From JAWKTM01 sp041399085 (GTDB lineage: Bacteria; Planctomycetota; Planctomycetia; Pirellulales; Pirellulaceae), in assembly GCA_041399085.1 (NCBI GenBank), contig JAWKTM010000070.1:1-38488 (forward strand): a stretch of 38,488 bases of DNA. Direction: 5' to 3'. The translations under genes were made by a program, and so were the position numbers. Below are positions 29,372-36,948 of the stretch, in pieces. Each line of letters starts with the position of its first letter. Positions within the stretch are counted from its first letter, which is position 1. Below the pieces are notes generated by a model that had not been told where the DNA came from, did no database searches, and was given only the letters and a program-made list of their open reading frames with translations.

Positions 29372-29905
29372 ATGAACGACTATACCGACATACTGTTTCG
29401 ATGGCTCCACATTTTGCCGGCGATCGCTTTGGTAGGCGGTACTTTTTTCATGCGGTTCGCATTCGTTCCGTCGCTTGCGTCCATCGACGAAGCCACGCGC
29501 GAGCCATTGGTCGAATCCGTGCGGGCTCGCTGGGCCAAGTGGGTGATGGCTGGCAGCGGACTGCTGTTGCTTAGCGGCCTTTACAATGCGGCTCGTGTTT
29601 CAATTCAATACCAGCTATCGCCGACCTACAACGGGTTGCTGCTGGTGAAAATCTTGCTGGCGTTGGTCGTGTTCTACTTGGCCGCCGTGCTGACCGGACG
29701 CAGCGAATCGGCTCGTCGGTTCCAACAGCAACGGCAGAAGTGGCTGACCATCAATCTGCTGTTGGCCGTAACGATCGTTTGCATTGCCGGAGTCATGCGG
29801 TTTCTGCCGCGCGAAGAGAAAGTGCGGGAAGCGTCGCGAGTTTTTCAGCCCGTTGCGGTCGTTGCCGAGGTCACCATGCCAACGGCCGAGGTCGCTCGCG
29901 GCTAG
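29372..29905 (+). CDS. CopD-like four-helix membrane protein
   Basis: The 177-residue product has four predicted transmembrane helices: WLHILPAIALVGGTFFMRF, WVMAGSGLLLLSGLYNAA, GLLLVKILLALVVFYLAAVL and INLLLAVTIVCIAGVMRF. The opening Arg-Trp-Leu-His-x-x-x-x-Ala-x-x-x-Gly-Gly pattern resembles the CopD/DUF2269 group, where a conserved His lies in the first helix; some members bind copper or haem. The resemblance is at pattern level only, so a metal role is inference. A GAGGA lies about 11 bases before the ATG. The tail after the last helix is short and soluble. It is followed after 52 bases by a small coiled-coil gene, perhaps in the same transcript. Confidence 0.75.
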   Translation: MNDYTDILFRWLHILPAIALVGGTFFMRFAFVPSLASIDEATREPLVESVRARWAKWVMAGSGLLLLSGLYNAARVSIQYQLSPTYNGLLLVKILLALVVFYLAAVLTGRSESARRFQQQRQKWLTINLLLAVTIVCIAGVMRFLPREEKVREASRVFQPVAVVAEVTMPTAEVARG

Positions 29906-29957
29906 AATGAGAAGCCGGACCGAACGATCTCTCACTCACCCGTCAGGCAACATCGGT

Positions 29958-30128
29958 ATGGACAAGAAAGCAAAGAAGCGTTTGGAAGTCATTCGGCAGA
30001 AGCTACAACTATTACGCCAACAGTTATCCGGCGCAAAGAAGCAAATGGACGACGCCGAGGAAGTGGCTCGGCTAGAACGTGAGATCGCCGCGCTCGAAGC
30101 CGAATCGGAAAGCCTCAAAAAGGGCTAA
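29958..30128 (+). CDS. Small coiled-coil protein (56 aa)
   Basis: The product, MDKKAKKRLEVIRQKL onward, is highly charged and almost wholly helical, with a heptad-like pattern (LQLLRQQLSGAKKQMDDAEEVARLEREIAALEAESESL). I recall similar 55-60 residue proteins as conserved hypotheticals in planctomycetes. The ATG at 29958 is chosen because the upstream in-frame extension (to 29784) overlaps the membrane protein gene and has no helical character. No strong ribosome site is visible. Function unknown; a small oligomeric or RNA-associated role would only be speculation. Confidence 0.6.
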   Translation: MDKKAKKRLEVIRQKLQLLRQQLSGAKKQMDDAEEVARLEREIAALEAESESLKKG

Positions 30129-30264
30129 TAACTCGGTCACCAAGGTTGACGATTGGCGGCCGGGGTTCCTCGCGTCTTGAAGCCACCAGTTCCAACGCCT
30201 GGAGAGCTTCATTGCCGAACCCGCATCTCGAAAATTAGTCGGCTACCAATCGCTCTGGCAAAGC

Positions 30265-30718
30265 TCAAATCAAAACACCATCGTGGTTTGCTAAAGCCGA
30301 ACTATCCGCCCCCATCTCTGATGGAATGGTAAAGTCTTGCGTGGAGTCTTCAGTGGGAAAATCGATTGTGGTTATGTAGGTGTGAACAACGGTTGCCCGT
30401 CGGTCAAATTCTTCTTCCATCGAGATCGAATTCCGTCGTAGCCGACGATGCGAACCTGATGCGGTCCGCCGATAACTCCTTTTCCCGCCGCTGTCTCATA
30501 GTGTCCCGTCCACGATCTCTGGCCGCCCCCGGCCCAGAATTACCCTGGGAGGTGTCGAGAAAGTCGCAAAGCCTTTCGGAACAGGTTGGCCTTGGTACGT
30601 AACCGTCGGACACTTCATAACGCGTTGGCCCCGAGTCTCCGCCACAGCCAATCATTAGAACCACCGCGACGAACAGCGCGCCGCTGCTCGACGCTCTAAG
30701 AAACAAATTCCGACTCAT
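30265..30718 (-). pseudogene. DUF1559-associated lipoprotein, reading frame scattered over several frames
   Basis: The start is normal: an ATG at 30718 overlapping the TGA stop of the DUF1559 gene (ATGA), then a lipoprotein signal ending LMIGCGG. After TRYEVS the frame is lost, but the expected family sequence continues in other frames: TYQGQPVPKGFATFS, DTSQGNSGPGAA, EIVDG, HYETAAGKGVIGGPHQVRIVGYDG, ISMEEE, NLTDGQPLFTP and ITTIDFPTEDSTQDFTIP, ending at a TGA at 30267-30265. These match, in the right order, the small secreted lipoproteins that follow DUF1559 genes in planctomycetes. About seven frame changes occur in 450 bases. As single open frame it reads only to 30404. The intact protein would have about 150 residues. 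Confidence 0.65.
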
Positions 30719-30999
30719 AGCGGGTCAAAGCCTCCGACTGGCAATCCATCGTCGCGTCGTCCAAGCTGTCGGTAAGTCGCCCAAGTCGATCGTCTCTCCG
30801 AAACGAAGTGGACCGACCCGTCAACCATCGCAAAGGTACATCCGCCGGGGTGGTAGCTTGCTAAATCCCGCAGGATGTCGTGAACGCCCTGATTCGGATA
30901 CAAGTTGATCGGGTCTTGGCAGCCAGCCAAGTTCCGGTAGGAAACAACTGTCTTGCTTGGCACTCGCACCCCAAGCCGCGTTTCCATAGCGAGACTCAC
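30715..30999 (-). CDS. DUF1559 protein, C-terminal piece
   Basis: This frame holds the end of the DUF1559 protein: VPSKTVVSYRNLAGCQDPINLYPNQG and ASYHPGGCTFAMVDGSVHFVSE are the family's C-terminal block (HPGG...AMVDGSVHF). It continues the piece ending in the other frame; one extra G in a run of four (30969-30972) explains the switch, giving NAAWVRVPSKTVV when removed. Its stop overlaps the ATG of the lipoprotein gene. It has no start signal of its own. Confidence 0.8.
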   Translation of the reverse strand: MSLAMETRLGVRVPSKTVVSYRNLAGCQDPINLYPNQGVHDILRDLASYHPGGCTFAMVDGSVHFVSERRSTWATYRQLGRRDDGLPVGGFDPL

Positions 31000-31618
31000 C
31001 TACCATAAACATGTTGGAGGTCCCGTCCAGCGCGTCCCGAAATCCCAAAGTCGAACCGCCGAATAGCATGCCAGTCACGTAGGAAGCCCGTTCGTTCGCC
31101 GCGCTACAACTCGAGTTGCCACAAGTTGGAGTCGCGCCGCCACCTTGGACACCGAAATAACTATTCAGCAGCTTGTTCGAACTGAATCGAACGTCGGAGG
31201 GGCAGGTGTACATGTCCAGCGGAACAATGACCGAACTGTTGGGCGGCGCCATTTGGTTGCTCGTAGCTTGGAACGGCACATTAAAATCAAATTGGTCATA
31301 CAGGTTGTTTTGCTCCGCGTAGGGCAAGATCAAAACCGTCCACGGAGCGCCTTGCACGCCGCCGGATCGGCACCAACTTGAATTCGTTCCGGGATTGTTG
31401 GAAATGTAACCAGGCGGAAAGATTCGCAACGTATCGTGATAGTTGTGAATGGCCAGAATAATCTGCTTCATGTTGTTCTTGCATTGAGTTCGTCGCGCTG
31501 CCTCGCGCGCCGACTGGACCGCGGGCAACAACATGGCCACCAGCACGCCAATTATCGCTATCACCACTAATAGCTCGACCAACGTAAACGCCGGCCGGCG
31601 GTTCGCAATTTGTCTCAT
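30821..31618 (-). CDS. DUF1559 domain-containing pseudopilin-like protein, N-terminal piece
   Basis: DUF1559 proteins carry a prepilin-like N terminus and are greatly expanded in planctomycetes; their role is unknown, probably in surface structures. The product starts MRQIANRRPAFTLVELLVVIAIIGVLVAMLLPAVQSAREAARR, the family hallmark, with Ala before the cleavage site. It continues with KNNMKQIILAIHNYHD and DALDGTSNMFMVGESRYG. True coding runs to about 30972, after which the frame slips; the rest of the protein is at 30715-30999. The start at 31618 has GGGAG 6 bases upstream. A strong promoter lies at 31740-31768. Confidence 0.85.
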   Translation of the reverse strand: MRQIANRRPAFTLVELLVVIAIIGVLVAMLLPAVQSAREAARRTQCKNNMKQIILAIHNYHDTLRIFPPGYISNNPGTNSSWCRSGGVQGAPWTVLILPYAEQNNLYDQFDFNVPFQATSNQMAPPNSSVIVPLDMYTCPSDVRFSSNKLLNSYFGVQGGGATPTCGNSSCSAANERASYVTGMLFGGSTLGFRDALDGTSNMFMVGESRYGNAAWGASAKQDSCFLPELGWLPRPDQLVSESGRSRHPAGFSKLPPRRMYLCDG

Positions 31619-31739
31619 TCGTAACTCCCGGCTGGAATAAAGGAACAAACAATCGAGCGACGAATCATGGACCGAAGGTCGCGACGGTACACGCCTCCGG
31701 GCTGATCGCGAGCCCGTTTCGCACAGGCGCTCGCTAGGA

Positions 31740-31768
31740 ATTGAACACGAAGTCGCGGGAAATGTCAA
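31740..31768 (-). promoter_or_regulatory. Sigma-70 promoter for the DUF1559 gene
   Basis: On the minus strand TTGACA (31768-31763) and TTCAAT (31745-31740) are separated by exactly 17 bases. The start site would be near 31733, giving a leader of about 115 bases before the DUF1559 start at 31618. Confidence 0.65.
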
Positions 31769-31890
31769 ATACTATCGGCCCGGTTTTTCGAATCTCAGTA
31801 CGGCGTCAATCGCATACGAACGCGGCTGCGGTTTGAGACTGCCCCTGCGGAAGCAGTTTTAATGCGACGACGCACGGGTCATATCTGGCA

Positions 31891-33156
31891 CTAATCCTTC
31901 TCCAAATATTCACTGAGTTTCAAAATGGTCTCGCGTTGACGTTTCTGAACGAAGTCGCGTGCCTCTTCGGCCTTCGCTTTCGCGCCCGCCGGGTCTTTCG
32001 CCAGGGCCAGGACCGCCGGGACAATGCGTTCGTGATCTTCCGGTTTATCCAGGTCGAACAGCCACTCGCCCAGCCCAATGTCGCGCCACATGAATCCCTT
32101 GCTGGTTTGCTCTTCAAAGCGACATACGATCGCCGGAATCCCATTCCCGACGGCCATAATCGGAGAGTGCATTTCGCTGCCGAAGAGTCCCGCGCTTCGC
32201 ACATAGGTACTCAGCGCCTCGTCCGTCAACCAGAATTGGTCGCGCCACACGACTCGCCGCCGAACATCCTCGGGCAGCTTGTCATAAAACATCTCTTTGC
32301 CCACGGCCATTTGAGTCATATCCTCGGGGCACAATAAGACTTTCATGTCGGTCTCTCGCACGACCGCCACGATCGCTTGTCGTAAGGCACGATGATCGTG
32401 TTCCTTCATGGCTTCGTTGCGTTCGTGTCGCTTGGCATCGAACGGTCGCTTCTTGGCCGGAATCGTCCAATAAGGTGTATATCGCAGTCGCGACAAACAA
32501 CACAAAAACTTGCCGGGCTGCAAGTCATTTGCTTTTAGAAACGCTTCGGCTCGTTCGTCATCGCGCAGATCACAAGCGAAGGCTCCGTCGGGCGAGAATC
32601 CCATGACCGGACATTCCACGCCCTCGCGCCGAGCGTGTTCGAGCGACACGGAATCGCGGAAGTAGACGAACTTGGCGTGGCCGAGCAGCTCGCGATCATT
32701 GCCCGACAGAAACGAGCCGTGCGTAATGCCATAGACGCCAAACGGCTTGCCGGTGTGTTTCACGAACGCCGCCACATCGCGAGCCGCGACGAGCGACGGA
32801 CCGGAACCATGCAGCAGGAAGTCGGTCTCCTCGATCGCGCGGGCCAAGTCGGAATTCGAAGCTCGCCCGTCGCCGCCGATCGAACCTTTCACGATCCGCA
32901 AATTCGGAAACCGCCGTTTCTCCATCGCCGTCACTTCGGGCGACAAATCTCCCGAAGCCCACAACACCGGCTCGACCTCGGGCAAGTGTTTCTCCAGCAA
33001 CGCCAACACACCCGGCGTATGCGCGATGTCGCCGATGTTCACAATTTGCCACGACGACCGGAGCAGCACGCGGGGCCGACGACTTCGGCTGGCTCCCAGA
33101 CTCGTGGCCATGGCGGCGATTAAACTGGTTTGCATCCAGCAGCGGCGATTCATCAT
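31891..33156 (-). CDS. Polysaccharide pyruvyl transferase-like protein with Tat-type signal
   Basis: The 421-residue product resembles the polysaccharide pyruvyl transferase family (PF04230): an N-terminal WQIVNIGDIAHTPGVLALLEKHLPE block, a central FVYFRDSVSLEHARREGV...GFSPDGAFAC region, and a C-terminal SEMHSPIMAVGNGIPAIVCRFEEQTSKGFMWRDIGL block close to the family's typical H-(S/A)-x-I-x-x-x-x-x-G-x-P pattern. Known members add pyruvate ketals to glycans in the cytoplasm. Here the N terminus is MNRRCWMQTSLIAAMATSLGAS, a twin-arginine-like signal, so the protein is probably exported, which is odd for an enzyme needing PEP. A GAGGTG precedes the start; two ATGs stand in tandem. No glycan genes are adjacent. 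Confidence 0.8.
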   Translation of the reverse strand: MMNRRCWMQTSLIAAMATSLGASRSRRPRVLLRSSWQIVNIGDIAHTPGVLALLEKHLPEVEPVLWASGDLSPEVTAMEKRRFPNLRIVKGSIGGDGRASNSDLARAIEETDFLLHGSGPSLVAARDVAAFVKHTGKPFGVYGITHGSFLSGNDRELLGHAKFVYFRDSVSLEHARREGVECPVMGFSPDGAFACDLRDDERAEAFLKANDLQPGKFLCCLSRLRYTPYWTIPAKKRPFDAKRHERNEAMKEHDHRALRQAIVAVVRETDMKVLLCPEDMTQMAVGKEMFYDKLPEDVRRRVVWRDQFWLTDEALSTYVRSAGLFGSEMHSPIMAVGNGIPAIVCRFEEQTSKGFMWRDIGLGEWLFDLDKPEDHERIVPAVLALAKDPAGAKAKAEEARDFVQKRQRETILKLSEYLEKD

Positions 33157-33434
33157 CGGGGCACCTCATTGCGGAGCGGACTCTGCTCGAATTCGAGAAT
33201 GGAATCCGACCAGCGTACCAAGCCCGAGCCGTTCACGTCAGCTTTGGCCGGCAAAAACGGAGAGGCAACTCGGTTTTCGACATCCTGAAACCACCGTCGA
33301 CCAACCAATCCCAGCCGCTATCCGCGGCCGACGACCATTGTGGACGCCGTCGAGTTAGCGATTGTTGCCGGGCGCGAAATTTGCCATTCAGTCGTAGCGT
33401 GGGAGTTGGTGGATCTAGCATAAGGAGACGAGTC

Positions 33435-33992
33435 ATGTTAGCGCTCAATCGAACGGTGTGGATCTTAGTGGCGATGATCGCCACCAGCGGGTGTGTGCAG
33501 ACGTTCAATCCGGTCTACCAAGCGGACGATCTCGTCTATGACGCCTCGCTGGTGGGCAGTTGGCGGCAAGCGAAATCCATGGATGTTTGGGAGCTAAAAC
33601 CGGGAGTCGGAAAATCGTACGCGGTGACGTTTCGGGAAGCGAAAGGGCACAGCAGCGAGTTCGTGGCCCACGCTGCCAAAGTCAACGATGTGACCCTCTT
33701 GGATTTGTTTCCCACAACCAATGCGGCCGATGCGTCGTTTGCCCGCGAGTTTCATCAAGTGCCGATCCACTCGATCTATTTGGTAAAGGCGACGTCGCCG
33801 AATATCGTGCTCGCGGCAATCGACCACAGTTGGTTGGAAGCCCAACTGAACAGCGGCAATAGCGGACTGGAGTTTGTGACGATCAAAGGCCGCAAGATCA
33901 TAACTTCACCCACGGAAAAGCTGCAAAAGTTCTTTTCCGCCAACAGCGATCGATTCACCAATGAGCTAACGCTCGAGCGCACGAGCGACTAA
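33435..33992 (+). CDS. Lipoprotein of unknown function
   Basis: The ATG at 33435 has AAGGAG 7 bases upstream and gives a 185-residue protein with a lipoprotein signal (MLALNRTVWILVAMIATSGC, the Cys at residue 20). The mature part reads VQTFNPVYQADDLVYDASLVGSWRQAKSMDVWELKPG, which recalls small lipoproteins with a 'lipocalin-like' GxW opening, and is beta-rich (YAVTFREAKG, NDVTLLDLFPTT). I do not recognise a specific family. It is probably anchored to a membrane from the periplasmic side. The frame extends to 33381, but the ribosome site decides for 33435. Confidence 0.8.
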   Translation: MLALNRTVWILVAMIATSGCVQTFNPVYQADDLVYDASLVGSWRQAKSMDVWELKPGVGKSYAVTFREAKGHSSEFVAHAAKVNDVTLLDLFPTTNAADASFAREFHQVPIHSIYLVKATSPNIVLAAIDHSWLEAQLNSGNSGLEFVTIKGRKIITSPTEKLQKFFSANSDRFTNELTLERTSD

Positions 33993-34105
33993 GCAACCGG
34001 CAGATGAGAATATGCCGAAATACGAGCACGACGCGCGAGCGAGTGTGTCGGCGAATTCTCTAGCTTGCGCTCGCCAGCTGGTATTTTTTATCTGCCGGTC
34101 GCCTT
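33991..34105. repeat. Hairpin-forming intergenic repeat element (REP/MITE-like)
   Basis: ACCGGCAGAT at 33996-34005 is exactly repeated in inverted form at 34090-34099, and similarity extends outward and inward over some 22-24 bases per arm. A second inverted pair (GCGAGCG 34035-34041 and CGCTCGC 34068-34074) lies inside. The whole 115-base element could fold into one long stem. It starts at the stop of the lipoprotein gene, so it may also act in transcript end formation. Confidence 0.45.
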
Positions 34106-34517
34106 AAGCAGCCGGCGGGATGGCGGAACGACAGTTCGGCCCGACGCCGCGACATTGTCGCGTTCGCCAAATCGAAACGCCGCTCCGCTTCCGTGTTCCG
34201 AACAGTCCCTCGATATCGGTTGTAGGGCCGTCGGCCCAAATGTGGTGTGTATTGTCGCGCAGCCAATGTGCGTGGGCGCACAATCTTCAATGGCTAGAGA
34301 TTCTGGGGAAAAGGCTGTTCGAAGAATCCACGGGCTTAAATGGCCACTTTCAATTCAGCTCGCAACGATTGGCGCGCTGATCGTGACACGTCTACCAGTT
34401 TCGCGGCAGCGTGACAGCCTATTCGCGAAATAGCGAAGATGAAGCGAAGATGACAGGCATGACACTTGCCAATTATAATGAAAGGGCGAAGTCGACTCTT
34501 TTTGAAAGGAGCGAGCC
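34106..34517. other. Intergenic region upstream of the YbaK-type gene
   Basis: No recognisable gene. Open frames (for example 34065-34433 plus) lack protein character. The 3' end holds a promoter for the deacylase gene. Confidence 0.4.
34450..34479 (+). promoter_or_regulatory. Sigma-70 promoter for the YbaK-type gene
   Basis: A perfect TATAAT (34474-34479) lies 18 bases after ATGACA (34450-34455). Transcription would begin about 30 bases before the ATG at 34518, leaving room for the AAGGAG ribosome site. Confidence 0.6.
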
Positions 34518-34973
34518 ATGAACGTCGCGAAATTCTTACAACAGAGTGATGTGGACTTCGAAGTCATTCCACATCGCGAAACGCACGACGCTCAACACAT
34601 GGCTCAGGCGATTCACATCCCAGGACGTGAAGTCGCCAAGACTGTGTTGTTGCGTGCCGATCACGGCTATCGGTACATTGTCGCTGTGTTGCCGGCCACC
34701 AAGCAGATCGATCTCCGTAAGGCATCCGAAGCCTTGAACGGAAGCGAACTAGCCTTGGCCACGGAGGCCGAAATCGCGCAATGCTGTCCAGACTGCGAGT
34801 GTGGCGTCTTGCCGCCGTTTGGATCGCAATACGAGATGACGACCATGGTGGACGAAAGTTTGACTCACGAGGAGGAGGTCTTCTTCGAGGCAAACACGCA
34901 CCATGAAGCCATCCGCATGCGATTTTCGGACTACCGGCGGGTGGAGGAACCACTCGTAACGCCGCTGACATAA
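34518..34973 (+). CDS. YbaK/EbsC-type aminoacyl-tRNA deacylase
   Basis: Proteins of this family remove wrongly attached amino acids from tRNA, chiefly tRNA(Pro) and tRNA(Cys). The 151-residue product shows the family features: an N-terminal VDFEVIPHRETHDAQ, then GREVAKTVLLRADHGYRYIVAVLPATKQIDLRKAS, where the Lys in VAKTVLL is the conserved catalytic/binding residue, and the D-C-E-x-G-x-x-P-P-F-G block (DCECGVLPPFGSQYEM). It is a free-standing domain and not part of ProRS. Ribosome site AAGGAG and the promoter at 34450-34479 give a monocistronic look. Which tRNA it proofreads cannot be told from sequence. Confidence 0.88.
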   Translation: MNVAKFLQQSDVDFEVIPHRETHDAQHMAQAIHIPGREVAKTVLLRADHGYRYIVAVLPATKQIDLRKASEALNGSELALATEAEIAQCCPDCECGVLPPFGSQYEMTTMVDESLTHEEEVFFEANTHHEAIRMRFSDYRRVEEPLVTPLT

Positions 34974-35011
34974 CGCTCGCCAGCGGCGTCGGTCGGACAG
35001 GGAGGTGAGTG

Positions 35012-35116
35012 ATGCGTAAGATAGTCATGCGTCGGGCCGTGATGTTAACTAAGACCAATTCGCCTTGCGATCTGGTCGATCCACCACGGCTCGATGCAGC
35101 ACAACGATGGCCTTAA
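35012..35116 (+). CDS. Possible tiny ORF (34 aa)
   Basis: An ATG at 35012 follows a strong ribosome site (GGGAGGT, 5-6 bases upstream) and opens a 34-codon frame (MRKIVMRRAVMLTKTNSP...). It overlaps the end of the DUF2007 gene on the other strand by 4 bases. The composition is not distinctive and I recognise no family. It is listed only because of the ribosome site. Confidence 0.2.
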   Translation: MRKIVMRRAVMLTKTNSPCDLVDPPRLDAAQRWP

Positions 35117-35328
35117 TCTTTTTGACCATGCGATTCGATCACCCGCCGAGCATGGTCGGCGTCGATCGCTCGTACGAGTAGGCCGATTTTGAGCGTTCCC
35201 GTAAAACCTGCCTGATGAGCCCCGTCCACCTCGCAGCGGATCCCATGCTCTTGCAGCACCGCGTGCAACACATCGGCTTCGCCAGCGTCAGTCGTGGTGT
35301 AAACAGTGACGAGATCTTGGGCTTCCAT
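35113..35328 (-). CDS. DUF2007-like small protein
   Basis: The 71-residue product, MEAQDLVTVYTTTDAGEADVLHAVLQEHGIRCEVDG onward, has the layout of DUF2007 (PF09413, sometimes called putative signal-transducing proteins): a beta strand, a helix with the E-A-x-x-(L/A)-x-x-x-L pattern and a short beta hairpin, ending with ARRVIESHG. These proteins are ferredoxin-like single domains with no established function. AGGAG lies 9 bases before the ATG. The gene sits alone between two genes of opposite orientation. Confidence 0.75.
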   Translation of the reverse strand: MEAQDLVTVYTTTDAGEADVLHAVLQEHGIRCEVDGAHQAGFTGTLKIGLLVRAIDADHARRVIESHGQKD

Positions 35329-35435
35329 CGTGACGATCTCCTAGCGGCTCGGCCGCGAAACTATGAGAATGTATGGGATAGTCCAAAGTTGCCAAACAAT
35401 TTGGACGAAAGTTCGTCACCAATCGCCTCACACAC

Positions 35436-36680
35436 TTACTGGGCCTTGTCGAACCGATACAAGTGCTTGAACGTGCGCACAATCAGCGAATTGCCCGAAA
35501 CCGCCGGCGAGGCGTTCATGCCTGAGTCCAACTTGCTCTCCGCGACCTCTTCGTACTCGGCGGCCGCCTTCAACACCACGACATCGCCCCCTTTGCTGAA
35601 GAAATACAACAACCCATTCGCAAGCAACGGGGATGCCCAATACTCGCCCGGCAGCCGTTTTGACCAATGAATTTCGCCGGACTTGGCGTCCAGGCACGAA
35701 GCCGTGCCGCTGTCGCTAACCATGAACAGCAAGTCGCCGACGATGATTAGCGACGAACGCTTGGGCACGCTCTTGCCCGTTTCCCATTCGATTTGTGAAT
35801 TCGTAACGTCGCCACGCCCTTCGGGACGCACGGCCACCAGCGATTTGCCGCCGTCGCCCGCCGTAATGTAGACCAAACCGTGGACATACAGCGGACGGGC
35901 GGCCGCGTTCATGCCGCCGTGATGAACTCGCCACAGTTCTTCACCCGTGGCCGGATCGTAGGAAATCGTTTCGGCCGCCGACGGGCTAATGAGCTGTCGG
36001 CGTCCAGCGGCTTCGATCACCGTCGGCGTGCTGTAGCCCTTCTTTTGATCTGGATTATCGGTGCCGTAATTGATGTTGCGGTCCTTTTGCCAAACAGTCG
36101 TGCCCGTGTGTTTGTTCAAGGCCACGACGTATTGAATGTCGATCCCGTCATAGGTCAGGTACAGCAAGTCGCCTTCGACCAACGGCGATGAGGCTGGGCC
36201 GCGAAAGTGATCGCAATGCAGATCGCGTCGTTCCCATAATTTCTCGCCCGTTTTCGTATCCAAGCAGGCGGTGCCATAAGTGCCGTAGTGCAGGTAAACG
36301 CGGCCCGATTCCACGAACGGCGTGCAACTGGCGTAGCTGTTTGTCGGATGGCAGAACTCCGGCTCGGCCACTTCGAAAACCAGCACGTCATGCAACACCT
36401 CGCCCGACTTCAGATCGACACAGACGGCCGACAGCCGCTTGCCATCTTCCGTCGCATTGGCCAGCCAAATCTGATTTTCCCAGATCACGGGCGACGCCCA
36501 GGCTTTGCCCGGAATCGGCGTTTTCCAGGTCAAGTTCTGCTTCTCGCCGAACTCGACCGGCAAGCCCGTGGCGTCCGTCTGGCCGTTGCCTTGGGGACCG
36601 CGGAATTGATTCCAATAGGGCTGAGCTTGTGCGGCGCATTGGCCAACGAACAAGAGGCAAACGGAAAGAACAATTCGCAT
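35436..36680 (-). CDS. Exported PQQ-like beta-propeller protein
   Basis: The 414-residue protein carries a signal peptide (MRIVLSVCLLFVGQCAAQAQ) and then WNQFRGPQGNGQTDATGLPVEF, the usual opening of planctomycete PQQ-binding-like repeat proteins. Seven or so blades follow with the blade pattern [LV]-x-x-D-x-x-(T/S)-G-(E/K)-x-x-W: TKTGEKLWERR, KHTGTTVWQKD, PATGEELWRVH, AKSGEIHWSKR. This fold resembles BamB and quinoprotein dehydrogenases, but nothing shows actual PQQ binding or catalysis. A GAGGA lies 6 bases before the ATG. The gene is divergent from the site-2 protease gene. Confidence 0.85.
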   Translation of the reverse strand: MRIVLSVCLLFVGQCAAQAQPYWNQFRGPQGNGQTDATGLPVEFGEKQNLTWKTPIPGKAWASPVIWENQIWLANATEDGKRLSAVCVDLKSGEVLHDVLVFEVAEPEFCHPTNSYASCTPFVESGRVYLHYGTYGTACLDTKTGEKLWERRDLHCDHFRGPASSPLVEGDLLYLTYDGIDIQYVVALNKHTGTTVWQKDRNINYGTDNPDQKKGYSTPTVIEAAGRRQLISPSAAETISYDPATGEELWRVHHGGMNAAARPLYVHGLVYITAGDGGKSLVAVRPEGRGDVTNSQIEWETGKSVPKRSSLIIVGDLLFMVSDSGTASCLDAKSGEIHWSKRLPGEYWASPLLANGLLYFFSKGGDVVVLKAAAEYEEVAESKLDSGMNASPAVSGNSLIVRTFKHLYRFDKAQ

Positions 36681-36948
36681 GGAAGTCCTCGAACGAAAAG
36701 GCGGGAAGGGAACTGGCAGGTCCGTTCAGTGTGAGCTGTATTGTAGTTATCCAAGCCGGACGTTGCACCCAGACGATCGCTTCCGAGGCTCGCCGGCCGG
36801 CAGCCGATCGACGCTCGTTTCCTGAACCCGCGTTGCCGTTGGGAATGCGCCACGATCTGATAGAATCAGTCGGCCGTCGGTTCGAGCGGCCTGGGACACT
36901 TCGATCCGCCACGCGTGGCTCGAACGGAACTCCCGCGTCGAGCCGCCC
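36681..36948. other. Divergent intergenic region between the propeller gene and the site-2 protease gene
   Basis: The plus-strand promoter at 36839-36866 lies here. No gene-like frame or other signal was seen. Confidence 0.4.
36839..36866 (+). promoter_or_regulatory. Sigma-70-like promoter for the site-2 protease gene
   Basis: TTGGGA (36839-36844) and TAGAAT (36861-36866) are spaced by 16 bases. Transcription would start about 75 bases before the GTG at 36949. Confidence 0.45.

Noticed and set aside
36870..36900. GGTTCGAG-like T-loop as a tRNA trace
   Set aside because: No acceptor or anticodon stem can be formed around it.
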